Below, in pieces: positions 11,497-18,945 of a DNA stretch of 21,030 nt; within the stretch, counting starts at the first letter, position 1, and every line of letters starts with the position of its first letter. The notes beneath the pieces were generated by a model, which saw only the letters and a list, made by a program, of their open reading frames with translations, searched no databases and was not told the DNA's origin. A program made the translations under genes and the position numbers. The DNA is from a virus, in IMG/VR virus record IMGVR_UViG_3300050010_000252, positions 1 through 21,030 of that record. One strand, written 5' to 3'.

Positions 11497-12588
11497 ATGG
11501 CTCTTAATTATTCTTATTCTGGTGGCTACAACACATTTATTCCAACGACTGACGCTACCGCAACAGGTGGTTTGATCGTTGAGTTTAGTCGTTCTCCTGA
11601 TAAGTTCCATCTTAATAAATATACTCAACTCCAACAGGTTGAGGTGGAAGCTGGAAAATATTGGAGATTTGATGCAAACGCTATGGCCCGCACTTACACA
11701 AGTGATGGCAGCCAATTTATATGGGCCGATTCTGCTGATCGTCCAGCTCAAAATATGTGGGCTGGTTTTGAGCTTCCGGCTTATGTAACTCAGCGTCTTA
11801 ACTTCGGCTTCTTGCTCGGCGATCTCGCAACTTACCATGCCAAAAAGGCTGGTGGAGTTGATTTGGTAGCTGTTAATAGCAAGGTGGTAGCTGGCGGGGC
11901 CATGCTCCAACGCACCCGCAAGGCTATTGCTAGACTAACTGACAGTAATGTCATTAGCACCGTCAGCGTCGCCGCTGGTGGAACTATCGGCAACTACACG
12001 GTTACCGCAGGACAGTACTGGGATCAGGGTTTCGACTCCACTGGTGCCGCTACCACAGCCGCTTATCTGCGGACTGGTATCACAGCCGTCTGTCGGAACA
12101 TCGTTCAGCTAACTAACGCCATGATCCAGCCGAAAGATATCTGCATGATCTTAGGCCCCGATACCGCTTCGCAACTTGGTGCAAGTAATGAAATTACTGA
12201 TCTAGTTAAGCAGAGCCCGTTCGCTATGGCTAACCTTGAGCGGGATCAGCAATTCGCTGCTTATGGATTACCCTCTCAGTTGTTCGGTGTCCAAGTCATC
12301 GTCGAAGACAGTTCGTATGTCTCCACTAAGCCAGGCAGCAATGCCCAGACTCGTGCCAACGTTGTTCCTTACGGAACAATTATTTTCGCAAGCCGTCCAG
12401 GTAGCATCGAAGGTTCTATTATGAGCTTCTCGACTTGCATGGGCTTCTTCCTTGAGGAAATGAGCGTCGAAGTATTTGACGAGCCACAGCACCGCAGGAC
12501 TTCTGGCAACGTTGTCGATAATTATGACTACCAGATAACGGCACCGATTAGTGGTTTCCAAATTACGCACGCCGTAAGCGGAAGCTAA
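11497..12588 (+). CDS. Major capsid protein (HK97-fold)
   Basis: A 363-residue protein with a strong SD (AAGGGG) directly after the decoration gene. Length, position after protease/scaffold and decoration genes, and the C-terminal segments (FGVQVIVEDSSYV, VVPYGTIIFASRPGSIEGS, GFFLEEMSVEVFDEP, NYDYQITAPISGFQIT) fit the HK97-fold capsid proteins of long-genome siphoviruses. The family match is by pattern, not a database search. The codon choice is smoother and richer in C-ending codons than its neighbours, as expected for a highly expressed gene. A perfect hairpin follows the stop at 12608-12640. Confidence 0.88.
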   Translation: MALNYSYSGGYNTFIPTTDATATGGLIVEFSRSPDKFHLNKYTQLQQVEVEAGKYWRFDANAMARTYTSDGSQFIWADSADRPAQNMWAGFELPAYVTQRLNFGFLLGDLATYHAKKAGGVDLVAVNSKVVAGGAMLQRTRKAIARLTDSNVISTVSVAAGGTIGNYTVTAGQYWDQGFDSTGAATTAAYLRTGITAVCRNIVQLTNAMIQPKDICMILGPDTASQLGASNEITDLVKQSPFAMANLERDQQFAAYGLPSQLFGVQVIVEDSSYVSTKPGSNAQTRANVVPYGTIIFASRPGSIEGSIMSFSTCMGFFLEEMSVEVFDEPQHRRTSGNVVDNYDYQITAPISGFQITHAVSGS

Positions 12589-12607
12589 TTAGTAATTAGA
12601 GGTTATT

Positions 12608-12640
12608 CAATCCCCCATAGCATAATGCTATGGGGGATTG
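12608..12640 (+). promoter_or_regulatory. Perfect hairpin between capsid and connector genes
   Basis: Positions 12608-12623 and 12625-12640 are exact inverted repeats of 16 bases around a single A, including a run of five C paired to five G. There is no T-tract; the SD (GGGAG) of the next gene begins at its 3' foot. It therefore looks more like an RNA stabiliser, processing site or attenuator than a standard terminator. Confidence 0.8.
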
Positions 12641-12651
12641 GGAGTATATAA

Positions 12652-13152
12652 ATGTCTTATGCATCTCCGTCCGACTTGTTGTTAAGGTTTGATAATAATT
12701 TACTAGGGATGCTCGTTAATGATAACTCAGTACAGCAAACCCCAACTCAATTATTAACTAACGCCCCCCTTCAAGCCGCACTAGATGACGCAAGTGGGGC
12801 TATCGAGAGTGCCTTATACACGGCATACAAGTACACAGCAAACGATTTACAAAATCTAACACATAATTCAGCTTCCTTACTGAAACGGATTACGTGTGAT
12901 ATTGCAATAGTATATTTGTGCCAACGTCGTGGGTATGACTATAAAGATAAATTTCCGATGTCGGAAACCAGTTTTGAAATATTACAAAAGCTTCGTTATG
13001 GCGAAAGAGTATTAGATTTCGCCGACAATGAGCAAGCCGGGCTGAGTGCCACAGATTATATTAGTACAGTCCAACTCGAACATGATGGTTTTGTAACGAC
13101 TAATGCCAATTATTTTCCATCCTGCGGTTGCGGCTATGGTTTAACATATTAA
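12652..13152 (+). CDS. Head-tail connector, Mu gp36/DUF1320-like
   Basis: A 166-residue protein beginning MSYASPSDLLLRFDNNLLGML, followed by LQAALDDASGAIESAL (about 43-59) and LLKRITCDIAIVYLCQRRG (about 77-96). This arrangement is characteristic of the DUF1320/Mu gp36 family, adaptors that sit under the portal. The C-terminus ends in a Cys/Gly/Tyr-rich stretch (SCGCGYGLTY). The start has an SD (GGGAG) at the base of the upstream hairpin, so access to it may depend on RNA folding. Confidence 0.82.
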   Translation: MSYASPSDLLLRFDNNLLGMLVNDNSVQQTPTQLLTNAPLQAALDDASGAIESALYTAYKYTANDLQNLTHNSASLLKRITCDIAIVYLCQRRGYDYKDKFPMSETSFEILQKLRYGERVLDFADNEQAGLSATDYISTVQLEHDGFVTTNANYFPSCGCGYGLTY

Positions 13153-13164
13153 AGAGAATAAATT

Positions 13165-13755
13165 ATGACATCAACAGTAGAATTCCACACAAATGGACTG
13201 GCCCGCCTTCAGGTATTTAATCCCAAGCAATATCTTGGGTATAGTACCGACGGGGTTACTATCGAGCTCGATTTTAAAAGCACTGAAATCTTGACGGATG
13301 CCTGGGGGGATCAAATTCCAGAAGACGTCCAGAACATGGGACAAGAGGCAAGAGTGACTTGCGAACTTGTTAAATATGATACTAATGTGCTTGAGGCAGT
13401 AGAGAACAGGGTGCAGGGGGCATATGCGGAGTCAGAGGCAGTATTTGGCAAGTTCCCGAACGTGGCATCTGACGGTTCTAATCAAATAGGTTCGTTTATG
13501 AAACAGTGCGGAAGCGTCTATCCACTAGCTGTTGAGCGAGCCAACGACGACTGCGAAACATGGGAAGAAGGCCCCTTTTATTTCTATAATGCTTATTTAA
13601 CTGGTGTGGATACTTTTAAAGTCGGCACCAGAGCGACGAGGCATACCTTGACTTGGCGGTGTTTGCCAAATTGTAGTGGTGTATTATTCACTACTAACAG
13701 TGGTGATGTATATGATCTGTTCGATACCTGTGCAGATCAGTTACCAGCTAGTTAA
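13165..13755 (+). CDS. Probable major tail tube protein
   Basis: A 196-residue protein with AAAGAGA as SD. It contains GYSTDGVTIELDFKST, DAWGDQIPEDVQNMGQEARVTCELVKYD and a C-terminal TLTWRCLPNCSG, fitting the beta-rich tail tube or tail-structural proteins usually encoded between connectors and the chaperone genes. A terminator follows, as expected after an abundant structural gene. It could be another virion protein; the assignment rests mostly on synteny. Confidence 0.6.
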   Translation: MTSTVEFHTNGLARLQVFNPKQYLGYSTDGVTIELDFKSTEILTDAWGDQIPEDVQNMGQEARVTCELVKYDTNVLEAVENRVQGAYAESEAVFGKFPNVASDGSNQIGSFMKQCGSVYPLAVERANDDCETWEEGPFYFYNAYLTGVDTFKVGTRATRHTLTWRCLPNCSGVLFTTNSGDVYDLFDTCADQLPAS

Positions 13756-13780
13756 TAAGACATAATAATGTTTTAGTTTC

Positions 13781-13816
13781 AAAGGGAATCATACGAAAGT
13801 GTGGCTCCCTTTTTTT
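13781..13816 (+). terminator. Rho-independent terminator after tail tube gene
   Basis: The stem AAAGGGAATCATAC / GTGTGGCTCCCTTT (one mismatch, two G-T pairs) with a GAAA loop (13795-13798) is followed by a T-run to 13816. It ends the connector/tail tube unit, so transcription of the chaperone/tape genes must read through or start within 13817-13883. Confidence 0.85.
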
Positions 13817-13856
13817 ATAATTATTCAAAGAATTACTAATATTAAGCAATCCCCTG

Positions 13857-13871
13857 CACCTATTTGTATAT
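13857..13871 (+). promoter_or_regulatory. Shared leader element upstream of tail chaperone
   Basis: CACCTATTTGTATAT matches the 7097-7111 element in 13 of 15 positions and lies 20 bases before its start (13884), directly followed by the SD AGGAGA. Because it comes right after a terminator, it may contain a promoter, but a start site would fall very near the ATG. Confidence 0.3.
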
Positions 13872-13883
13872 AGGAGAATAATT

Positions 13884-14270
13884 ATGATCTGGAAACCAAG
13901 AGAACGCAAAATCTTCCGTTATTGGAATGGTGAGAGAAATATAGGTGTAGACCCCATAGAAGCGGATATGGCCCTGAAATCCGTTGATCTTGATTGGAAA
14001 GAAAGAATGTTAAGTCTTCAACTGGGCGAAAGTGACGCCATGACTGACATTGTGGAGGCGTGCAAAAAGGTATTTAAACTTAAAGAATATGATATTGACG
14101 CAGAGGGAAATGAGACTGGCTTAACTCCTGTAGATATTTTTGATCTACTCGCCGAGTTTATTAAGTGGAGGGAAGAGGTAGCAAATTTTTTCGAATCTTC
14201 TCCGACTTCTGTGCCTGCTACGGACTACCCTCAGGCAGAAACATTGACTACCGCACCTACTGCGGTTTAG
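13884..14270 (+). CDS. Tail assembly chaperone (gpG analogue)
   Basis: A 128-residue mostly helical, acidic protein with a strong SD (AGGAGA). It sits just upstream of the tape measure gene, the usual place of the lambda G/GT pair that coats the tape measure during tail assembly. Residues about 60-105 (VEACKKVFKLKEYDID ... DLLAEFIKWREEVANFF) look like the core; beyond residue 102 the sequence becomes a loose tail rich in S, T, A and P, as expected where a frameshift would replace it. A slippery A-AAT-TTT occurs at 14183-14189 within this frame. Confidence 0.72.
   Translation: MIWKPRERKIFRYWNGERNIGVDPIEADMALKSVDLDWKERMLSLQLGESDAMTDIVEACKKVFKLKEYDIDAEGNETGLTPVDIFDLLAEFIKWREEVANFFESSPTSVPATDYPQAETLTTAPTAV
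14183..14189 (+). other. -1 frameshift slippery heptamer (A AAT TTT)
   Basis: In the chaperone frame the codons read GCA AAT TTT TTC, so A-AAT-TTT is in the X-XXY-YYZ phase for -1 slippage. The -1 frame is open from before this point to 14491 and gives FRIFSDFCACYGLPSG..., a plausible protein domain. A small hairpin (ACCGCA / TGCGGT, 14250-14266) and an inverted repeat (TGCCTG / CAGGCA, 14212-14237) lie downstream, rather far for standard stimulators. Confidence 0.65.
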
Positions 14271-14491
14271 TTTTGAATATGGATCGGCAAATCAAGAGGC
14301 AAGCCGTAGCTGTTATGGAGGGGGCGGGCAGTTTGTTTGAGAAGGATAAAACGAGTATTTTATTGTCATTATGTAAAAATAAGACAGAGGAAGAACGTTT
14401 GTTAAAAACTAATGATGAACGTATGGCGTCGGAGTTTCATAAAGCATCGATGAAACAAGGTAAAACGTTTGAGAAACAAATACCAAGATGA
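14183..14491 (+). CDS. Frameshift extension of tail chaperone (gpT-like part)
   Basis: Reading shifts -1 at 14183-14189, adding about 100 residues to the first 102 of the chaperone (total about 202). The extension begins FRIFSDFCACYGLPSG and continues through MDRQIKRQ to FEKQIPR. An independent start at ATG 14279 would give only 70 residues and has no SD, while the frame is open well upstream inside the first gene, so the fusion model is preferred. In lambda-like phages the longer GT form binds the tube protein. It ends in an ATGA overlap with the tape measure gene. Confidence 0.6.
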   Translation, partial: KFFRIFSDFCACYGLPSGRNIDYRTYCGLVLNMDRQIKRQAVAVMEGAGSLFEKDKTSILLSLCKNKTEEERLLKTNDERMASEFHKASMKQGKTFEKQIPR

Positions 14492-16071
14492 CAAATTTAA
14501 GTGATCTAGAACGGGTATTAGAAAGAATCCACGAAAAACTCGGCGGCAATGCTCCGGAGAGGGCTGCTGCGTCGATGACACCCATCGCCAACAGGACTGC
14601 CTCTGATTCCGCCCCTACCGCAGGGAAGAAAGAAAAGGAATTAACTGCTGATGATTTAGCGAACGCCTTTGGCAAAGTTTTTAATAATATACCTGTATTA
14701 AAAGATATTGCTAAGCAGATTAGTTTTGTTAGAGAGGTTTTCAAGACATCGGGTGCCGCAGCAGCTACAAGGATGTCGCTTGATGGTGGGCTGAAATATG
14801 CACAGCGGCTAATTGCTGGGGAAACAGTCGTCCGGAAGGTTTCTGCTGTATCTAAATACACTAGCAAATTAAAGTCTCTTGATTATAAGACAATATTAGA
14901 GGCATTTCCAGGGCTTAATAAAGGAGTATTAAAAAACAGATTAGAAGACGCACACCATGAGACTGGGGAATCTATTGACGGTTCTAGATGGAATATATTT
15001 AAAGTACTTAGAGATAAAAAATCATTAGAAAGACTTTTCTGGCCAAGATTCTATGAAAAAGTTAATGAAGCGAAATACGATCCAGAGAGTAATAGGTGGC
15101 GGAACATACATACAGGAAAATTTCTACCCACCGCAACACCAGAAAACATTTCTAAATTAGCGAGAGCGGGCGGGCTGCCCCCAGAGCTATCTAAATTATT
15201 AGATGGGGCAATGAAGGGAGTGATGTTACGATATGGATTAGTCATCGGCGGTTTCGTGACAGGGGCAATCGCCGTCACCACCGCATTATTAAAATTAGGT
15301 AAAGCAGCCGTTGATGCCAATAGGGGGATTGCTGGATTTAGTGGTATGATGGCAATGTCATTTGCTATGAGCGATGTTCGGGATACCTTCCGTAATATAG
15401 CCAGTGCCAACGCTAGAGCAAGATCAACAGCAGGCTTTCTAAATGAGTTTAGTAATTTAAAAGACGCTTGGCGGCCTATTGCCGATGATATTAATAATAT
15501 GATGGCGGAGGCTGGTGGTGCGGTATCTAAGTTTGCTACAAATCTAATTAAAGGTTTTGATAATTTACGTAAATATGGACATGTAGCAGAGCCAACAACG
15601 AAGGAAATTAAAGATTTAAACGAACTGATAATGTATCGTGACACTGGCGTTTATGATAAGGCAAGAGAGTTATACGAGACGCCTCCTAAGAGCTTATTTG
15701 ATTTTTGGCGTCCGACACTTACTCAACTTCGGAAAGCTGACAAGATAATGAAGTCTGATCGTGCCGCTGCCGCAGCCTATCAGGATTTAGATTTGACTTT
15801 CGATGCACATGGTATTCCATTGCCATCAAGTAAAAATCAAGGAATAACCGCTAGTTTTAACGGCATTAATGACTTGACGGAAGCCGTCAGGGCAGCAACC
15901 GAAACTATTAAGGATTGGTATAATAAATATTCAGGCCCAGAAGGTACAGTTGCTATGGATGCAGGCGGGTTTATGGCTGGCGTAGTGGCTAGTAGCTCTT
16001 GGGGGCAAAAAAGTCCTGATTGGGCTCACATAAGAGCAGTATCGGATACTTACAAAAGGTTAGGTGAATGA
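14488..16071 (+). CDS. Tape measure protein (short)
   Basis: A 527-residue, mainly helical protein right after the chaperone gene, the conserved location of the tape measure that sets tail length and is expelled on infection. It has a hydrophobic segment at about residues 248-270 (YGLVIGGFVTGAIAVTTALL) followed by an Ala/Met/Gly-rich stretch, as many tape measures have. A length of 527 is short; at about 0.15 nm per residue this would imply a tail of about 80 nm. The start overlaps the chaperone stop and the end overlaps the next start (ATGA). Assignment rests on position and composition. Confidence 0.7.
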   Translation: MTNLSDLERVLERIHEKLGGNAPERAAASMTPIANRTASDSAPTAGKKEKELTADDLANAFGKVFNNIPVLKDIAKQISFVREVFKTSGAAAATRMSLDGGLKYAQRLIAGETVVRKVSAVSKYTSKLKSLDYKTILEAFPGLNKGVLKNRLEDAHHETGESIDGSRWNIFKVLRDKKSLERLFWPRFYEKVNEAKYDPESNRWRNIHTGKFLPTATPENISKLARAGGLPPELSKLLDGAMKGVMLRYGLVIGGFVTGAIAVTTALLKLGKAAVDANRGIAGFSGMMAMSFAMSDVRDTFRNIASANARARSTAGFLNEFSNLKDAWRPIADDINNMMAEAGGAVSKFATNLIKGFDNLRKYGHVAEPTTKEIKDLNELIMYRDTGVYDKARELYETPPKSLFDFWRPTLTQLRKADKIMKSDRAAAAAYQDLDLTFDAHGIPLPSSKNQGITASFNGINDLTEAVRAATETIKDWYNKYSGPEGTVAMDAGGFMAGVVASSSWGQKSPDWAHIRAVSDTYKRLGE

Positions 16072-18074
16072 GTTCAATTCTGCAATATAACGGTATTCAA
16101 ATACCGTTTATTAAGACTGAAAAGTTTTCTCAGGAGTCTGTATGGAGTACAGATGGCGTTGATCTGTTATACACCCATATCACTATTGGTATCAGTGGGG
16201 TGTTACATAAATGTTTTCTGGGTATTGAACCAGGGGATTGGGTGGAACAAAACCGCCCTGCTCTTTTACAAAGGGGCGGACAACTTTACTTTATATTAAA
16301 TGGGCAGCAAGTGTTCCCTCCGCCTAATATATGCTCTCCCAACACGTCTGAGCCTACGGGTAATGAGTTAGTGGCTAGTCCCAATTACGAAAACCCATCC
16401 AAAATTGCGACATCGTGCGGAAGCCATACGCCTCAATACTCATCCTACGACTCTAAGCTTGGCCCTAAGCCCGTTCTGTTAGACATCCGACAGATTCAGG
16501 GCGGATCATTAACTATCTATTACGAGATAGAGACATGGCTGCCATACTGCTGTGCTAATTGCGGAGCGCAATCAGAGATAGTTCCATTAGTATTATCTAA
16601 TAGATGGGAATCTACCATCGAGATTGATAAGGATTATTTCTACACCAGAACAACGAATGGAGTATTGGTAATTAATGGGCAATATAGTGATAAGGAGGCA
16701 TTGGTATTATCTACGTTAAGTGCCGGAACGCAAATCATACTTCCTCAAATTCCCAATAACTGGAAACGAGAGTCGGTAAGGTTTGTCCGTTCTTCTGATG
16801 GATTAACTGTTAATTGGACTATTGTTGATAGGCAACAATACGTAGCAATGCCTCGTCCCTGTGCTGTTATTGATGCGTCCTACACAGAAATATCACCAGC
16901 TAATATGGGAGAAAATACTCCAGGACTTGCATTATTAAATATGCAACAATTAAATATGCAGGTGACGGTGGCTGGAGAACCAAGCTATGACTATTTAGGC
17001 GATCCTGATTTTAAAACGCCAATGCCTATCGTCAAGGGTGTAGATGGGCTGAAGATGTATCTAATGCAAGTAATGTTTTCGATAGTATTTTCTAGGATAC
17101 AGTTTCCATTTATTCAAACTAACAATGGTAATGGAACACCAAATGAATGGGCAGATAATTGTTTCATAACAAAGTTCGAACTTAAAGAAGATGTTATGAA
17201 GCCTATCGTTGGCTGCAACGTAACGGCGTTTCGTTCTCGTCCATTAAGTAGCAATAGTTTGGCTCCTGTTAAATGGAAGGATAATGTTTTCGCCTTAACT
17301 AGTGTAGGGCAACCTATCAAGCTTCCTGACATTATAAATCAAGTATCAAGACAGCCGACGACTTTATCTAATTACGCTCAATACTTATTAATACAGACTA
17401 TCGCCTCTTCTTATCCTTGCTACAACGCAGAACTGATTGCTGTAGAGGGCGGGGAACCAAACATTATTCCATATAATACTAATGTTTATTCAACAATGTT
17501 AACCACCGCTACCCTGGATAGTGCTGGTTCCAACACAGGACAAAATAATTATTCCGTTAATTTTAGTCAAGCCAACTATCAATTCCCATTCACCGAGTAT
17601 AGTGGGGATGTAAATTATGTAACCGACAACCACTACATAGTGTCGCCTATTATGTATGATATAAATCAAGCAACTGATAATAGTGTTGAGTTCTCGCAGT
17701 CCGCCCCACCAACTTCTCGGAAGCTTGTGCATTGGAAAGCCAGCAGGATGGGTTCTTGGCCAAAGGCTCCGTCGCCAACATCACTTGATCTGTATGGTGA
17801 TAGTAGCTCCCGAGACAAAGTACTAAATTATCAAATTGGGCTAGCGGAAACTGAATTATTACATGATGGGTTGAGTTATCACTATGTAATAAATGGTGTA
17901 ACTGAAATTGGGCTTGCACGAAGATTGCAGTGGGATGTCCCCACTGGGACAATCTCTACTATCGTCAACCCAGTTATTGCGTCAAGTGTTTGGGGTGATC
18001 AATACTCTACTTATCCTTGTAGCTTGTTTGTTGATGGTATCCTCGATGCAGGGCCTTCACCTGGGAATTCTTAA
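16068..18074 (+). CDS. Large tail/baseplate structural protein
   Basis: A 668-residue protein starting in an ATGA overlap with the tape measure gene. It begins LQYNGIQIPFIKTEKFSQESVW and is beta-rich throughout, with a cysteine cluster PYCCANCG around residue 160 and many N, S, T, Q and P residues. Its place immediately downstream of the tape measure suggests a distal tail or baseplate component. I do not recognise a specific family. No enzymatic motif is evident. Confidence 0.6.
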   Translation: MSSILQYNGIQIPFIKTEKFSQESVWSTDGVDLLYTHITIGISGVLHKCFLGIEPGDWVEQNRPALLQRGGQLYFILNGQQVFPPPNICSPNTSEPTGNELVASPNYENPSKIATSCGSHTPQYSSYDSKLGPKPVLLDIRQIQGGSLTIYYEIETWLPYCCANCGAQSEIVPLVLSNRWESTIEIDKDYFYTRTTNGVLVINGQYSDKEALVLSTLSAGTQIILPQIPNNWKRESVRFVRSSDGLTVNWTIVDRQQYVAMPRPCAVIDASYTEISPANMGENTPGLALLNMQQLNMQVTVAGEPSYDYLGDPDFKTPMPIVKGVDGLKMYLMQVMFSIVFSRIQFPFIQTNNGNGTPNEWADNCFITKFELKEDVMKPIVGCNVTAFRSRPLSSNSLAPVKWKDNVFALTSVGQPIKLPDIINQVSRQPTTLSNYAQYLLIQTIASSYPCYNAELIAVEGGEPNIIPYNTNVYSTMLTTATLDSAGSNTGQNNYSVNFSQANYQFPFTEYSGDVNYVTDNHYIVSPIMYDINQATDNSVEFSQSAPPTSRKLVHWKASRMGSWPKAPSPTSLDLYGDSSSRDKVLNYQIGLAETELLHDGLSYHYVINGVTEIGLARRLQWDVPTGTISTIVNPVIASSVWGDQYSTYPCSLFVDGILDAGPSPGNS

Positions 18075-18077
18075 CAT

Positions 18078-18290
18078 ATGAATGAATCAGATCGTAACGA
18101 GATAAATCAAATTCTTAGGAAATATGCCTGTCAAAAAGAGGCACAGGTGATCGTCGATCACACGTTCTCGACAGGCAGAATTAATAAAAGAGAATTGAAG
18201 AATGATGGATATAGCGATAATAGAATTCGCATGGTAGTCGATCATTTATCCATCCTCCTCAAAGACTTCGATCCGAAAGAGAATAAATAA
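18078..18290 (+). CDS. Small helical protein, unknown
   Basis: A 70-residue, charged, helical protein (NESDRNEINQILRKYACQKE ... FSTGRINKRELKNDGYSDNRIRMVVDHL). The layout resembles a small winged-helix or helix-turn-helix-like fold, but this is not certain. Its stop overlaps the next start (TAATG). It lies within the tail gene cluster, so it could be an assembly factor rather than a regulator. Confidence 0.6.
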   Translation: MNESDRNEINQILRKYACQKEAQVIVDHTFSTGRINKRELKNDGYSDNRIRMVVDHLSILLKDFDPKENK

Positions 18291-18811
18291 TGCCGAACAC
18301 AAGCGGTAGCCTAACAGGTTTCTTTCTTGCATTAAGAGAGTCTATTATCAATGCTGGCGTATTACCAGAGCTAGCCGTGCAAATCACGGAAGTCGAGAAC
18401 TATTTGCAATACTCGACTGGGCAATATGCTATTATAGTGATGCCTGGAGCCCTAGTACCAATATGGCAAGATGGGTGTGCGGAGCCGGAAACGGTGTTTA
18501 GCGGCGATATGACATTTAGAATAGTAGCCCAAACAGCATTGGACTCGCCTTTTACGGACGTAATAGCCCTGGCTGATGGCACGACAAGTTTGCCGGGTAC
18601 GACTATTGGGCTCTATATGCTGTTGGAGTCTTTGTTGGATGTAGTAAGATTTTGGCAGGCTTGCGATGAAGCAGGAAATAATTTCTTGATAGAGCCGATG
18701 CACGTATTATCAGGCGTGCCACGCCCCGCAAGAGATGAGAAGCATCCTCAGTATATGTACTTAGATTTAGCTTGCGAGTATAAGATTTGTATAACTCAGA
18801 GTATTAAATGA
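18290..18811 (+). CDS. Putative tail terminator/completion-like protein
   Basis: A 173-residue protein with LRESIINAGVLPELAVQITEVENYL at the N-terminus (helix), then YAIIVMPGALVPIW and FSGDMTFRIVAQTALD (strands), and a late helical LYMLLESLLDVVRFW. The alternation and size are reminiscent of tail terminator or neck proteins, yet those usually sit before the tape measure; here it follows two tail proteins. Function is therefore tentative. Its TGA stop overlaps the start of the GIY-YIG remnant. Confidence 0.55.
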   Translation: MPNTSGSLTGFFLALRESIINAGVLPELAVQITEVENYLQYSTGQYAIIVMPGALVPIWQDGCAEPETVFSGDMTFRIVAQTALDSPFTDVIALADGTTSLPGTTIGLYMLLESLLDVVRFWQACDEAGNNFLIEPMHVLSGVPRPARDEKHPQYMYLDLACEYKICITQSIK

Positions 18812-18945
18812 ATAGCGGCGTTTATCAAATACGAAATTTAACCAACAACAAGAAATACTATGGGAGTACTGTAAATATATATAGAAGGAAAAACGAACAC
18901 TTCAATCGTTTAAGAAGAGAGAGAATTCAAAATGACATCTCCTAA
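18808..18945 (+). pseudogene. Truncated GIY-YIG homing endonuclease remnant
   Basis: ATG 18808 opens a 45-residue frame: MNSGVYQIRNLTNNKKYYG then STVNIYRRKNEHFNRLRRE and a stop at 18943-18945. Over its first 38 residues it aligns without gaps to the endonuclease at 8955 with 19 identities, including the GIY (GVY), YYG, RR and EH positions. The remaining domain with the catalytic Glu and all DNA-binding motifs is missing. The tail gene start at 18932 lies inside it, so the 3' part of the endonuclease gene was evidently lost at the boundary with that gene. Confidence 0.85.

Noticed and set aside
11356-11910. 184-codon - strand open frame across the decoration/capsid junction
   Set aside because: It lies opposite two well-supported head genes and spans the gap between them; no supporting context on the - strand.
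14212-14266. Hairpins as the frameshift stimulator
   Set aside because: They begin more than 20 bases after the slippery site, farther than the usual 5-9 bases, so they are not claimed as stimulators.
14279-14491. Separate 70-residue gene from ATG 14279
   Set aside because: No SD is present and the frame is open well into the preceding gene past a slippery site, so frameshift fusion explains it better; not fully excluded.
15051-15644. 197-codon open frame on the - strand inside the tape measure gene
   Set aside because: It fully overlaps a gene with good position and coupling, has no SD or neighbours on its strand, and its composition (S, I, L, A, P) is what the complement of the helical gene gives.
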